Assembly (NCBI GenBank): GCA_030704615.1
Contig: CM060732.1
Coordinates: 29,801,053 to 29,865,052 of the forward strand
DNA: 64,000 nt
Reading direction: 5' to 3'
Source of the DNA: Takakia lepidozioides
Taxonomy: Eukaryota; Streptophyta; Takakiopsida; Takakiales; Takakiaceae
Position 1 is the stretch's first letter. Every line of letters starts with the position of its first letter. Of this stretch, positions 13,560-25,952 are shown piece by piece. A program made the translations under genes and the position numbers. A model generated the notes under the pieces. It did no database searches. It saw only the letters and a program-made list of their open reading frames with translations, and was not told where the DNA came from.

Positions 13560-14200
13560 TACTATCAATCATGCGACCGTCAGCAAAGGTTGGTTGGACC
13601 AATTTTTATTTTTTTAAATAGGTGCGACCACCAGAAGGGGGTGGTCGCAAAAAAAAAATATTTTTTAAATGGGTGCGTGGTGGTCGCAACATTTTCATTT
13701 TTTTTAATAGGTGCGACCACAAGCAGAGGGTGGTCGCACATTTTTTTTAAAAACAAATTGGGTGCAACCACAAGCAGAGGGTGGTCGCACATTTTTTTTA
13801 TAAAAAAAATTGGGTGCGACCACAAGCAGAGGGTGGTCGCACATTTTTTCTTTTTTTTTAAAATTGGGTGCGACCACTAGCAAGTGTTGGTCGCAATTTT
13901 TTTGTCTTAAAAAAATAGGTGCGACCACCAGCAGGTGGTGGTCGCAACTTTTTCATTTTTTTTAAAATAGGTGCGACCACCAGCAGAGGATGGTCGCACA
14001 TTTTTAATTATTTTTTAAATGGATGCGTTCACCAGCAGGGGATGGTCGCACATTTTTACTTATTTTTTAAATGGATGCGACCACTAGCAGGGGATGGTCG
14101 CATATTTTGTAATTGTTTTTTAAATGGGTGCGACCACCAGTCGGTGGTGGTCGCAGATTTTTTTTTTTTTGTATTAGGTGCGACCGCTCCCCTGACACGT
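13560..14200 (+). repeat. Subterminal palindrome array, GCGACCACC type, left
   Basis: About ten units of ~53 bp. Each unit has a GGTGCGACCACC...GGTGGTCGCA hairpin separated by T-rich then A-rich spacer ending AATAGG. Orientation is plus. The same unit in inverse orientation forms the right array (42,290-42,970) and, in plus orientation, a third array (37,745-38,640). Such clustered subterminal repeats are typical binding sites for hAT-family transposases (inference here). Confidence 0.85.
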
Positions 14201-14355
14201 GGCGAGGCGAATGGGCAGCAGAGGCGTCGCACGTCAGGCCTCTCCAGGCAGTACATAAGGGCCTACCCCTCATTCCCAACCCACTTTTTTCCCTCTCTGT
14301 GAGTGCGGTTCTGGGGCTTCTTGGAGTTTGAACTTCGGTGGCCAGGACTGAGCGT

Positions 14356-14382
14356 GGGGGGGGGGGGGGGGGGGGGGGGGGG
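14356..14382 (+). repeat. Run of 27 G
   Basis: An uninterrupted homopolymer between a TATA-like TACATAAGG (about 14,253) and the first plausible ATG (14569) of the left-end gene. It could be a real G-tract or an assembly artefact in length. Confidence 0.9.
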
Positions 14383-14568
14383 AAGAGAAAGTGGATTTGT
14401 GTGGGGGAGGAGTTTTTGCCTTTTTTTTCCTGGGACTGCGGGAGAGTTTGCTTTGGGTACTATACCAATAGAAGGTGAGGAAATTGGTCTGCTAGTATAT
14501 AAGGTTATCAATTGTTTGGGTTTAGTTTTCGTTACGAAGCCGCGTCTATTCCGCAAAGTACTTTCATC

Positions 14569-16020
14569 ATGTCCGGAAACGTTTCTTCGAACGCAGTGTC
14601 AAGGGGTTCCTCGGGAAGTGGGCGTAAAGGTAGGAAGTGTAAACATGCACATGAACGGGATAGTCAGGTCAACAAAAAAGACTATCCAAGCGCAGAGGCC
14701 GCGAAGGTGGTGAAGCAAGTAGTGCTGGATTATTTGAAGGACAATGACATAATGCGTTTGAATCTTTTGTATGTTCGATATGGGAATGAGGGGTTCCTTA
14801 GATTCCAGCACAATATGGAGATGAGAATGAGGGAGGCTTTGGCGGGGATGAATGGGAGGAGGACAGGGCGAAGTTCCAGTTCACGAAATGGAGGAGGATC
14901 GGGCCCATGATGCCACATGGAATCTGAGGCAAACCTATGGACAAGTTTGTTACGAGAACACCTGTAGCTGAAGGTCGCATGCCAACTTCGGAGGAGGAGT
15001 TGTTTGTGCTTGCCAAACGACGTACAAAAACCTCCCATGGAAGCAGGGTCCTCGTCCCGGATGCGGGCATTGAACGTGAGAACATATCCACAAAACGCAC
15101 ATATACAACAACTTGACACGCCCAAACAGGGAGGGTATGGTACAAATCGGAGGGTTAGAATGTTGGGGATCAATTCATTCCTCCATTTTGGGAGCTAGCA
15201 GGGAAAACGCCCAGCGAAATAAATTCTGAGCTTGCAAAGTCCAACATAACAATGAGTTGTTGGCTGTAAAGTTCTATCATTTCGGCATCATAAAGTATTT
15301 TGCGTTGCATCCACGTCAAAATGAAGGTTACACACATTGGTGGAATGGGGGGGACCAACGATCATGGTGAGTATTGACAGGAAAGGGGGAAGTGGGAATG
15401 ATCGGGATAACAAGGAGTAATGGAACGACGGGGGACGGAGCAAGAAATGCAGGAGGTCAACCGACTGGTTCGATTCCGACAGAATCGCACCCAATTGGTT
15501 ATGGGCGCTTTTGCACATCGTGCTCAACGTCCATAATCACCACCTCTTGACCAACGACATGTCTACCGACAACATCTTGTTGCATTTTCACAAGGGTCTG
15601 AAGATGTGTACATCGGGGTATGCGATTGGGGGACGGCTTCCACGACGGATGACCCAAAAACCACGTTGTACATTTTCGAGAGCAGAGACAAGATGATAAG
15701 TCTCTCGCACATAGATGGTGGATGCAACTGAAATTGATAATGTAGCCAACAACCAGTCAGATGGCCACCTCGTAGGCCCCTCTAATTGTGCCATCAGAAA
15801 CCTTTGCAATTGGAAAGATAGCCCAGGCAATAAATGGGGGTAATACGTTCGATGCAAGTCTGTTCAACGATAAGTCGACTGGAACCTGTTTTGCTTCCGC
15901 TCTGGAAAACTTGTGTGTAGACACAGTAGAGTTGCGGTACAAACTAGAAAAGTTGTGAAGCGTTTTATGACAGGGCTATTCATTGGCCTGAGCCCAAAAT
16001 TGCTGGAGGATGGATAGAAA
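14569..16020 (+). pseudogene. Unidentified left-end gene of the hAT-like element, broken
   Basis: A first open stretch (14569-14910, 114 codons, MSGNVSSNAVSRG...) is Ser/Gly/Arg-rich with a short helical middle (NKKDYPSAEAAKVVKQVVLDYL). Further coding-like pieces follow in shifting frames: about 14,944-15,110 (KFVTRTPVAEGRMP, EEELFVLAKRR, VLVPDAGIER), about 15,290-15,360 (HPRQNEGYTHWWNGG) and about 15,600-15,740 (DVYIGVCDWGTAS, LYIFESRDKM). None gives me a confident domain; the CDWG tract faintly recalls a kinase-fold activation segment but this is a guess. It lies just inside the left subterminal array, in the position a transposon cargo or transposase gene would take. No intact protein can be read. 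Confidence 0.45.
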
Positions 16021-16029
16021 CTTGTAGAC

Positions 16030-16480
16030 CTCTGACTGTACATCATGTTTGAATAAATATTGTTTTCAATTGTGTTTGTCTTGTACCATAATGTTTAATG
16101 GTTTGTTACTTGGCCATGGCACCTGGGTGCAACTTTGTGTACGTGATTTGCAACTTTGTGTACGTGATTTGTACGTACATTAAGCATATTGGGACCAAAG
16201 TTGAACTTCAACAAAGTTGTTTTGAATTGGTTATTCAAATTCATAAGGAGAAACAACATTTCGTCTGCACATGAATTGTTTTTAATTCCATTCTGAAACC
16301 ATATGCTTGATAACAACATGAAGAGTTGCATGCAAAATATCACCATGACAGACATCGTCTGCATCCAACACATAAATTATTTTTATTTCCCTCATTTGCA
16401 CCTCCAAGTGAAGTTTATCTTCAACTGCATGCACTCTTCAAGAGAGATTCTCTGCAATAGTGAAAATTATAGCAAAGGAT
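16030..16480. other. AT-rich stretch, nothing recognised
   Basis: Follows the left-end pseudogene. A 21-bp direct repeat (GCAACTTTGTGTACGTGATTT) occurs twice near 16,130-16,170. No gene seen. Confidence 0.5.
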
Positions 16481-17390
16481 GAGACGTTTTTTTTTCCAAA
16501 CATTTTTCTTTGGTACATTTTTTGGCAAGGATGTGGTGGTGTGAGGGTTCAACTCACAGCACAAAAATCAAGCCAAAAACAAAATCATTGCGCCCCACTC
16601 TCATTGCGCCCACAATCCTATGCCCTCTAAATCATTTTATTTAGTAAAAGTGCAGTTCAATTCAAAAAATGGATGAAATTGTGAACGGAAACTTCCCCGA
16701 TGAAATAATATTTTATTGCTCCGAAACTTTGCAAGTGTCTTCTACATGCCCTCTTACAAACGTCTTTGAGAAGTATGACTCAATCTAAAATGGGTTAAAG
16801 GGTGAACCAATCGTCCCCCTATCAATCAATTTAATTAAATTGATTTGAAACTTGCAAGTGTCTTGTACATGCCCTCTTACAGGTCTTTCACAAGTTTCAA
16901 ATCAATCTAAAATGGTTAAAAGGGTGAATCAATCATGAACATATCAAATGATTTTGGAGTGCTTTAAAGCTTTGCAAGTGTCTTTTTCACACATGCCATT
17001 TTAAAGGTACCCCACAAGGGTGGTATGGTGGGGTTAGTAAAATATGATTGAAAGGTGGTGAACCATTGGTCCCCCTATCAAGATTTTTACATTGCTTTGA
17101 AGCTTTGCAAGTGTCAGCCACATGCCTCCTACAAGTAACCGGACAGTATGACCTGAATAAAAAATGGTTTGAAAGGGTGAACCAATCATTCCGCTATCAA
17201 ACAAATGATTTATATTGCTTTGGATGGTCATTGCTTTGGTTTCTAGACCCCCAATGGCCCTTGTAACCCTTGAATTTACAATTCAAAATGCAATTCAAGC
17301 CCTTAAAAAAATTGGTACTGACAGTCCTAAAATGACCAAAAACCCCATACCCCCCAACATCCAAACCCCAGCCGCCCCTCAAATGAGGTT
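16480..17390 (+). repeat. GGGTGAACCAAT repeat array, left part
   Basis: Units of ~120-130 bp share GGGTGAACCAATC, AAATGATTT, GAAACTTTGCAAGTGTC and ACATGCCCTCTTA blocks. The same units in the same orientation resume at 32,040-32,200 and 34,290-34,690. The array therefore looks split by the element at 17,391-31,802. Confidence 0.7.
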
Positions 17391-17440
17391 TGCTATTTCA
17401 TGATGAGCATGAGCGAGCCATGAGCGGCATGAGCGGCATG
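17391..17440 (+). repeat. Left inverted terminus of the nested element
   Basis: TGCTATTTCATGA followed by GAGCATGAGCGAGCCATGAGCGGCATGAGCGG-like iterations; mirrored at 31746-31802. Confidence 0.6.
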
Positions 17441-17593
17441 ATCAGAGTAGTAACACAATCGTTTTTCATGAGCAGAAGTACAAATTTCAATTTCGAAATA
17501 AAAACAAAAAACAATAAAAAAACAATAAAAAAAAAACAATAAAAAACAATAATTTAATGCAATGTGTCAATCAGGAAAAACATATATTTATTC

Positions 17594-18062
17594 GGCCCTT
17601 TAAGGAAAATTGCCCGCACTTTTGACAGTTGTGCTCATGAAATTTCGTCTTCCGCTCATGCCAATTCCATATCCCATCGACATGTCAATTATGGCGCCCG
17701 AATTTCGCGGTAAAGGGTCCGTAACCTGAAAAAACGGCGGCGTATTTTCGGCGGCAATAGGTCTTGTTCTGGCGAAAATAAAATGGTGCCAATTATTCCG
17801 CGGCTATAGGGGTCGCCCCCCCTCATGACAGGTAATTTCGGAGCGGCCCCTTGAAGGGAAAATTGCACTTTTGACAGTTTGCTCATGAAATTTCGTTTTC
17901 CGCTCAGCCAATCCCAGCGACATGTGCAAATATGGCGCCGAATTTCGCCGGTAATAGGGTTCCGTAACCTGCAAAAAAACGGCGGCGTATTTCGCGGCAA
18001 TAGGTCTGTCTGGCGAAAAATGGTGCCGAATTCCGCGGGGATATAGGTCCCCTCATGACAGG
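17594..18062 (+). repeat. Two ~220-250 bp direct repeats
   Basis: The blocks starting GGCCCTTTAAGG (17594) and GGCCCCTTGAAGG (about 17845) share CTCATGAAATTTCG, TGGCGCCGAATTTCG, AAAACGGCGGCGTATTT and AATAGGTCTTG tracts with small indels. Confidence 0.75.
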
Positions 18063-18074
18063 TAATTCGGCGCA

Positions 18075-18375
18075 TTTTTCCAGTGATGTTCGGACTTTAG
18101 CCAGTTTTTCGGCGCAAAATAGGGAAATCGGCGCCATTTTCCAGACACTGTACCAGTGCATGTTGGGACTTAGCCAGTTTTCGGCCCAAAAAAGAGAATT
18201 CGGCGCCATTTTTCCAGACACGGTGTACCAGTGCCATGTTGGGACTTAGCCAGTTTCGGCCCCAAAAAGAGAAATTCGGCGCCATTTTCCCAAACACAGG
18301 GTACCAGGCATGTTGGGACTTAGCGAGTTTTCGGCCCCCAAAAAGAGAATTTCGGCGCCATTTTTCCAGAAATGG
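18075..18375 (+). repeat. ~62 bp tandem array with GGCGCC cores
   Basis: About four and a half units of GGCGCCATTTTTCCAGA, ACCAG(T)GCATGTTGGGACTTAG and CCAGTTTTCGGC. The unit shares GGCGCC plus TTTCCAG and GGGACTTAGCCA words with the 95-bp array in the intron at 28.4-29.2 kb. Confidence 0.8.
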
Positions 18376-18389
18376 CCCCAGAACTGCTT

Positions 18390-21300
18390 GGTTGGATCTC
18401 AGTTTGAATGGAATATGCCTCATTCCAGGAGTTTTGGGGTGCATTTCATTACACTGCAAAAAAAAAGTCTGATACAGCAAAATGCATTTGAAAATATCCA
18501 TATGGAGGATTCCGTTTGCCCCATCAATGATTTCTGGAATCCTAAGGAGGAGTTTGTGCAGCTCGTTCACGCTCAACGCCGGTGCATGAATAAAGTCATC
18601 AATAGTCACGTTCATCCTCAACCTCTCAGGTAAATGTAATACAGATGCTTGCACGGATAATACTTCGAACCCGTCTTTGCTTCCATCAACGAGAAAGTCC
18701 GTACAGTTGCAAGTCGGCCCACTCCAATCGTAATTGTGTATACATCGTCGCGTACAGCCGAGCCGGCCGTTGCCATCCGATAACAAGCCAAGGCGGGTGG
18801 GGGTACGTCCACGGAGCTGAATAGTGCAAGCCATCCCAAGAGCATTGGCAATCCGAAGTCTATTCAACTGTGTGGAGGGTGTCGTCTCTTCACTCTTCCG
18901 AACGCATTGTGGGATGTGCAGAATTGTCAATCCGTTCTCTAATGGACCGAGCAGCATTATGCAATGGCTGGGTTGAGGAAACGGAATGCGTGGGCCGGGA
19001 TGTCTGTGCGTTGCACCATTCGATAATCCTGCTGCAGAAGAGATCCGCCTCATTCTAGAGAGGCTGCAACCCGGTGCAACAGGCCAGACGCCCGGAGGCT
19101 CGGCATTCCCTGAATCCCGTACTTGGGCTTGCCAAATACACAGGTCATTATGTCCGGCCTACAGAACCAAATGTCTGCGTTGTGGTTGAGCAAATGTGGG
19201 AGTCAAAAATCTGCCGCTGAAACAAGGTGCAGGTACAGCACCGTGTGGGTTCCTCCGAATCATCTCACCACGAGCGTGCTCTCGTATCCACCCGGGATGG
19301 CGCAACACTTCCCTCGAAATGCCGGCAATGTCCTCGCAATCTCCCACTGTGACTCCGACAACTGTCTCCACAATGGGAATTGTATTGCTTTAACAGATGC
19401 TCGTTATGTTGCCGGGGCACGCGCCCTGTGCTCAAAGGAGATGGCGATCTTGAACGTGCAGGACTTCCGTGCTCGACGAGACCTCCTCGGACAACATCCA
19501 ACGGACCACGAGGGGAGCGTGCGAATATTCTTGTCAGCTCGCCATGAATCCTTCTTCTCCGCCAGGTGCCTCGTCAAGTCTTCGTCTCACTGGACGGGTA
19601 TGAACATCTCCTTCCAAATGTTGGCATCTTCGAGCAGCAGTGGGTCCCGAAGGCCCTCTCGCAGGCCGCCGCCCACTTCCGAGGATTCTTCGATCTGGAG
19701 GCAGTCCGCATCAGCATTTCCTGCCGTCCGGCCCCAGCACCAAGCCCCACTGTGTTTCCCTTTCAAGAACTCGTTGTACCTGCATTGCTGCATAATTGAC
19801 CTCACAATGTCCTCGTTGTGTGAGTGAGGATGTCCACCAGATGCGCCGCAGAGGAGGCACGCCAGGAGAAGAGTGCACTGATTCGGCAATGTTTGTTGTG
19901 GGCATGTCGGGTCGGAGTCGAGACACATTTCCTGCACAAGCACATGTGAGGTTACAAGGCAAGTTACAAATATGGCCAAGAATAATATCCAACGGGACGC
20001 GAATTCGTGCAAACTCACCTCCCGCATATAGTCGCCGAACTGGAGGAAACGATAATGCCACCATGCTAGCCAACTACCATTGCTCCTTCGTCTGATTTCC
20101 TTACAGCACCTGACGATGTCCACCAAGGCCCGTATGCATGCAAACTGTGTCTCTGCATCATCCAAGGTGGGGAGCGCGCTTCCAGCAAGGCACATGGACG
20201 GTGCTCCTCTCTGAAATCTGGCGCCACGAGCCTGGTTGTGTACTGCGAAGGCTCTCTGAAAGTGGAACCCACAAGAATCTCTCCTTGCCTTCCATGGGAA
20301 CATTGGGGTCTTGCCCGTACACCCTTCGGATGGCAGCCCAATTTGCTTGTGCGTTGTCCGGCATGAAACCACGGAAAGGGAGGGGGCAATCCGCCTTGGC
20401 CATCTGTTCGTTTATCCCTGCCCAAAGAAGCATCTCCGATTGTGTGTCTCTCCTTTCATCTCACAAATAGCAATTGTCATAGCATCCTGCAGTGGGTGTC
20501 GTAGACATGTGCACCCATTGTCACCCACTGGTGATTTGTAATCCGCTTGATATGGTCGAAACATGACCCAACTGTTGACAAGTTCCACTCGTCATCCTGT
20601 CGACCAGTTCGACGCCACTGCCAGGTCCCACACGTGGACATTTTGAATACGAAACAACGATCTGCCTCAGTCCTGGTCCTGGAAACCTACTTCCATGAAT
20701 GTAGTCATATCCACATCGTCGCTTCACCCCAGAATGGAGTGCATATCCGAGCCACGCCCAATTTTCTGTTTGCATGAGACAATGTGGTTTCGGGACATTC
20801 GGTGAACATACGTGGGACACCGACTCTAGCAATGCTCCATTTCCTTCTCGTCGAGAGGAACTCTATCCGAGCCGTCTTCCGACATAATTCTGGCCAATGC
20901 CATCTTATGGGCGGCTTGAGCTGTATCTGTTTGGGTTTGGCACCCGGTCTCAACCTTAACCTCCTCCTGAACGAGCGCTCGCCTTCGTGGGCAGCCTCCC
21001 GCGAGTTCCCCCTCGCCAATTTGTGACAATGAGGTAACCAACGTGTATGCAAGCTCGGGTGAGGTCAGGGAAACGGTGCAACACATAGAACTGCTTGGCA
21101 TACAAACAGACATGCAGTGTGTGTTCTTTGCAATGCGCACACTTAAATGTGGAGTTCGGAACCTTCTCATGAGCTCGAAATGGTTGGTGAGCTGTGCCTG
21201 TCCAATCGGTCTCGTTCCTGTGACCTCTGGATTTAAAGTGGAAGCAAGTTGGGGAGAACACCGCAACGCGCCCGCACAAAAAACTTAGCGCACCCGCACA

Positions 21301-22030
21301 CCATAAGCATTCATGCTGGTGGTTTTGGTAACGCACCAAGGATGACCGTCATGTTTTCTATCCATATCTGTCAACATTCCGGACGCCCTCGAGTAGTCCG
21401 CCCGAGGAGGGAACTCAAAGAAGATATTACGTCGACGTCGGCGGGAAGGCATGTAACCGATTTATTGCGAACTTGCTGTAGTCCAGCCCGGCCAGCTCCG
21501 ACCGGTGTCCCTCCAGGTGAAGCCCTCGCCAGAATTTCTAGAATAGATCGAACTGCGGTGCTCTGCTGGGAATATGACTCCCTCCTCCACTGACGTCCAT
21601 TGAGGACTTGCCTGATCTCCAGGACGACCTCGGAACTTCCATGACCTCGTCTGAGTCGGACAGGTTGTGAACAACCGGTTCTCGGTCGTCTCATGGATGG
21701 GTTCGGCTCTGGATTTACTTCGTTGCGGACTTCTCTCTTTGAGGTACCCACTCTCTGATTCGCGGATTGTTTCGTGGAAGGCGCCAGGATAGACGGTGCA
21801 TTTGGCGGGCAAATGAAGTCCCCAACAGCCCTGTATATGACGCTGTCCGATGGTGGAACTCGCCATTCCCTGCCATCGCCGAAATCATCGTGGAGCACAA
21901 CAATACTCTCGACAACAAGGCCGTTGAGTCCTTCCTTTCCTCCTCCAAAAAAACCGACCCCGGTTTCAGGTGGTATCGAACGCACAGATATTTTCTCCAT
22001 CACCCGGCAGGTCCCCTCTGCACGGAAATG
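18390..22030 (-). pseudogene. Decayed transposase-like gene region
   Basis: On the minus strand many overlapping short frames carry coding-like, GC-rich sequence with frameshifts every 100-300 bases. Recognisable order: a Cys/His region near 21,000-21,270 (FHFKSRGHRN...CAHCKEHTLHVC), then tracts such as GDNGCTCLRHP, AMTIAICEMKGE (about 20,470-20,540), LPFRGFMPDNAQANW (about 20,370-20,340), ERF.GFHFQRAF (about 20,250), TLDDAETQFACIRA and WLAWWHYRFLQFGDYM (about 20,150-20,040). The block with an acidic residue in FMPDN, then FHFQ, then a tryptophan-rich segment resembles the catalytic core layout of DDE/MULE-like transposases. I cannot name the family. Presumably the original mobilising enzyme of the nested element. 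Confidence 0.5.
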
Positions 22031-22369
22031 AAGCTCTATGCTCGTGAGGAGGGGAGTACACTATAGCGCTCGGGTCCGCCATGGAGATGTGCACACAAGA
22101 CTGCCAGGATGGCGTGCGGGGAAGCTCCCTGGTAGAAGGGGGTGCAGAGGATGGAATGAATGCGATGCCGATTTGTCGAGCGACGAAGCCTGATCCAAAT
22201 CTAGGGAGCCAACTATCTCAAAAATCCACAGTCAGAGTGTAATGAACCTTGTCTCCGGAATGCGGCCCCTCGTCTTTGCGCAATAACTGCCAACGGATGC
22301 AGTCAGAAAGTGGGGGGCCGTCGGATGATGACGGCTGAAGGGATAAGCCGGCACCGTGCCGTCACATAC

Positions 22370-22985
22370 TACCCCCGAATGGAAATTCGGCACCCAACAT
22401 CCAACAGAGGAAGCCCGCATGAAGTTGCCTCGGGCGCAGAGGCCGGAGTGTGTGCGACAGAGAACATCCCTGGATGGAGATTCGGCGCCGAAATTCCATC
22501 CGGTCCCCCCAAAGGGAGTCGTGTCGGGGGGTCAGGCCGAAACTGGACGGCATAAAAACATCCCCAGATGGAAAAACGGCGCCGAATTTCCATCCGGGGC
22601 GATTCGGATGCAGTCGGGGAGGGGGGAGTGGCCTGCAGTTGGCTGTCACATTTCAACCCCGGACGGAAATTCGGCAACGAATATCGAACAGGGGACGCCC
22701 GATGAAGTCGCCTGGGGCACAGAGGCCGCCAGTGTGCGACAAGAACATCCCCTGGACGGACATTCGGCGCCGATTTCCATCCGGGCCCCCCAAGGAAGGG
22801 TTGTCGGGGGGTCAGAGCGAAAACTGGCCGACATAACCCTCCACAGATGGGAAACGGCGCCGATTCAATTCGGGGCCGTTCCAAATGCAGTCGGGGAGGG
22901 GAAGGTCCGTAACCTTGGCAGTCATATTTCAACCCCCGGGACGGAAATTCGGCACCGAATATCCACCAGAGCGGCGGATAGGCGG
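22370..22985 (+). repeat. ~285 bp tandem repeat with GGCGCC palindromes (2.2 copies)
   Basis: Copies start near 22,376 and 22,662, with a partial third near 22,940. Each contains GGAAATTCGGC, a GCAGAGGCCG..GTGTGCGAC segment, and a second palindrome followed by GGGGGGTCAG. Confidence 0.8.
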
Positions 22986-23400
22986 CACCTCTCCGACAAG
23001 ACCATCCCCGATGAGATTCGGCGCCGAATTTCCATCCAGCAGGTAAGTGGAATCTCGATGATGGAGATTCGGCTGCCGAATTTCCATCCTGCAGGTTCGA
23101 ATCCCCGAACGAATGGAGATTCGGCGCCGAATTTCCATCCTGCAGGTAATTCGAATCCCGGACGAATGGAAATTCGGCGCCGAATTCCTCCAGCAGGTAG
23201 TGGAACCTCGGATGGATGGAGATTCGGCGCCGAATTTCCATCCTGCGGTAATTTCGAATCCCTTCTGGATGGAGATTCGGCGCCGGATTTCCATCATGCA
23301 GGTAATGCGAATCACGGATGAATGGAAATTCGGCGCCGAATTCCATCCAGCAGGTAAGTCGGATCAGTGCCGTATGGATATTCGGCGCCCGGATTTCCAC
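22986..23400 (+). repeat. ~60 bp palindrome array
   Basis: About seven units. Each has a GGAGATTCGGCGCC / GGCGCCGAATTTCC hairpin joined by CATCCTGCAGGTAATTCGAATC. This array grades into the next two. Confidence 0.8.
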
Positions 23401-23700
23401 TCGCCATTTATTCTGAGCGAGGATTACCTTCGTGCAGGTATTCCCATATAAATTACCTTCGGGCAGGTAATTCGCATATAAGAATTACCTTCGTGCAGGT
23501 AATTTCCAGAGACAATTACCTTCCTGCAGGTAATTCCAATCGATTTTATTCCTCGTCCAGAATTACATGCACAAAGGTAATTCTCATCTGGAAATTACCT
23601 GATGAAGGTAATTGATATATGCGAATTACCTGCACGAAGTAATTCTTATATGGGAATTACCTGCACGAAGGTAATTCCTCGCTCAGAAATAAATGGCGAA
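23400..23700 (+). repeat. GAATTACCT(TCGTGC)AGGTAATT palindrome cluster
   Basis: Roughly ten short inverted repeats of ATTACCT..AGGTAAT spaced about 25-40 bp. The same word joins the units of the neighbouring GGCGCC arrays. Confidence 0.75.
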
Positions 23701-23829
23701 TGGAAATTCGCGCCGAATATCCATATGGCACCTCCGACTTACCTGCTGGATGGAATTCGGCGCCGAATTTCCATTCATCCACGATTCGAATTACCTGCAG
23801 GATGAAATTCGGCGCCGAATTACCTGCTT

Positions 23830-24930
23830 CAGGGAAATTTGGCGCACCGACCTCCGCGCGATGGAAATCGGCGCCGGATTCCATCCGCGCGCATCCGAAT
23901 TACTGCGGAAGGAAATTGGCGCACCGACCTCCTGCGCGGATGGAAATTCGGCGCCGGATTTCCATCCGCGCGCATCCGAATTACCTGCTGGAAGGAAATT
24001 TGGCGCACCGACCTACCTGCGCGGATGGAAATTCGGCGCCGGATTTCCATCCGCGCGCATCCGAATTACCTGCTTGAAGGAAATTTGGCGCACCGCCCTA
24101 CCTGCGCGGATGGAAATCGGCGCCGGATTTCCATCCGCGCGCTTCCGAATTACCTGCTTGAAGGAAATTTGGCGCACCGACCTACCCCTGCGCGGATGGA
24201 AATTCGGCGCGGGATTTCCATCCGCGCGCATCCGAATTACCTGCTTGAAGGAAATTTGGCGCACCGCGCTACCTGCGCGGATGGAAATTCGGCGCCGGAT
24301 TTCCATCCGCGCCCTCCGAATTACCTGCTTGAAGGAAATTTGGCGCACCGCGCTACCTGCGCGGATGGAAATTCGGCGCCGGATTTCCATCCGCGCCGCC
24401 TCCGAATTACCTGCTTGAAGGAAATTTGGCGCACCGCCCTCTGCGCGGATGGAAATTCGGCGCCGGATTTCCATCCGCGCGCCTCCGAATTACCTGCTTG
24501 AAGGAAATTGGGCGCACCGCCCTCCTGCGCGGATGGAAATTCGGCGCCGGATTTCCATCCGCGCGCCTCCGAATTACCTGCTTGAAGGAAATTTGGCGCA
24601 CCGCCCTCCTGCGCGGATGGAAATCGGCGCCGGATTTCCATCCGCGCGCATCCGAATTACCTGCTTGAAGGAAATTTGGCGCACCGCCCTACCTGCGCGG
24701 ATGGAAATTCGGCGCCGGATTTCCATCCGCGCGCCTCCGAATACCTGCTTGAAGGAAATTTGGCGCACCGCCCTCCTGCGCGGATGGAAATTCGGCGCCG
24801 GATTTCCATCCGCGCGCATCCGAATTACCTGCTTGAAGGAAATTTGGCGCACCGCCCTACCTGCGCGGATGGAAATTCGGCGCCGGATTTCCATCCGCGC
24901 GCTTCCGAATTACCTGCTGGAAGGAAATTC
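23830..24930 (+). repeat. 84-bp tandem array with long GGCGCC hairpins, ~13 copies
   Basis: Unit: GGATGGAAATTCGGCGCC, its mirror GGATTTCCATCCGCGC, GCATCCGAATTACCTGC, TTGAAGGAAATTTGGCGCACC. Copies recur near 23,835, 23,915, 23,995, 24,079, 24,165, 24,250, 24,335, 24,420, 24,505, 24,589, 24,672, 24,757 and 24,839. A period of about 84, divisible by 3, keeps several frames open, so the long ORFs here are not genes. The array ends about 1 kb upstream of the ParB/methyltransferase gene. Confidence 0.9.
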
Positions 24931-24934
24931 CGGG

Positions 24935-25952
24935 ACTGTTTTCGTCGATTTTCTTCCGACATGGAGGGCTTCATCCGACATTTAATTGCGCAGTTGGGCA
25001 ATAAATGTCGACGGCCGTCGGTTATTAATTCGGGCTGGCGACGCATGGCTTCCTGGACACGTACCCTAAATCTCATGCTATACTTGGCTTAACATGGTAT
25101 TCCAGGCATGTACCCCAAAAAGGAGATCTTTTTGGCTGGGACTTATGCCGCCTGAAGGGCGTGGCTCTCCTGAGAGAGACCTCAGATCCAGACGCGGCGG
25201 AAGTTGAAAGCTCTGTACTACGGACGACGGCCAATCTCTCGCATGGCCAAACTGAAGCTCCAGCAGGAGATTCCAGTGTCTTGCTCACAACCTGCGCCAA
25301 CTGAAGCCGAGTACTCTCAGGCAAGCCATTTCTGCTTTCGGTTTGTTCGATTTCTTTTTGCTTTCGCTTCGTTACCTCGCTTTGTTTCTGCATCTTCATC
25401 CTGGCTTTGCTGTATGAGTGAACTTTAGATAGTTGACTGAACCTTAGATTGTTTGCAATGCGTGTGCAAATCCGGCAGCTCTGGAGAAGGCTGCTTGTGC
25501 ATGTCATTCTTAGGCAATGGTTGCATTTGTTTTCATTGTTGTTGCATGGCTCTCCATACTTCCTAAACTTGTTATGTTTTCATTTTTGCTACATGATTGC
25601 TGCTATGGTGGTTGCGCTGTGCTTTTTGCACCGCTGTTGGTGTTCACGATTTTTGTCAATCACAGAGTGACGACGAGCCCGGCACGCTGGTGGTATCATC
25701 GACAGCTCCAACTCATCGCATGTTTGAATCGCCCAACTTGGGGCGAGAGGGCAAACTTAAATCTTTTGTTGGTGGACGGGAGGACTTTGCAACGAGATTA
25801 CGATAGAGTAGGCATTGGGGAGGTTGGTGCAGGCGGCATGGCAGGTGAAGGGCGTGAGGACATGAGGACAGCAGATCCGGCAATGGAGGTTGTTCATGCA
25901 CATGCAGTAGGGCCCGCCCGCCCACGAAAAGAAAAAGAAGAAAGCTAAGCAC
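24935..25952 (+). other. Leader region of the ParB/methyltransferase gene
   Basis: Holds the presumed promoter and 5' UTR. Coding-like pieces occur (25,204-25,320, ending in a possible splice site CTCTCAG; and 25,676-25,810), which may be decayed upstream exons. A stop lies in the frame of the main exon shortly upstream of its ATG. No firm TATA box chosen. Confidence 0.4.

Noticed and set aside
13580-14256. ORFs of the MWSHPIFF / CDHPLLVVAP type (also 42,663-42,914 and 37,608-38,225)
   Set aside because: They arise from the ~53-bp GCGACCACC hairpin repeats in every frame.
23830-24930. CRISPR-like regular array
   Set aside because: Units are hairpins with no variable spacers, the genome is eukaryotic (spliceosomal introns) and there are no cas genes.
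23693-25092. Several long overlapping ORFs on both strands rich in MEIRRRISIRA / GWKFGAGFPSA repeats
   Set aside because: They follow an 84-bp tandem palindrome array; a period divisible by three keeps frames open on both strands. Not proteins.
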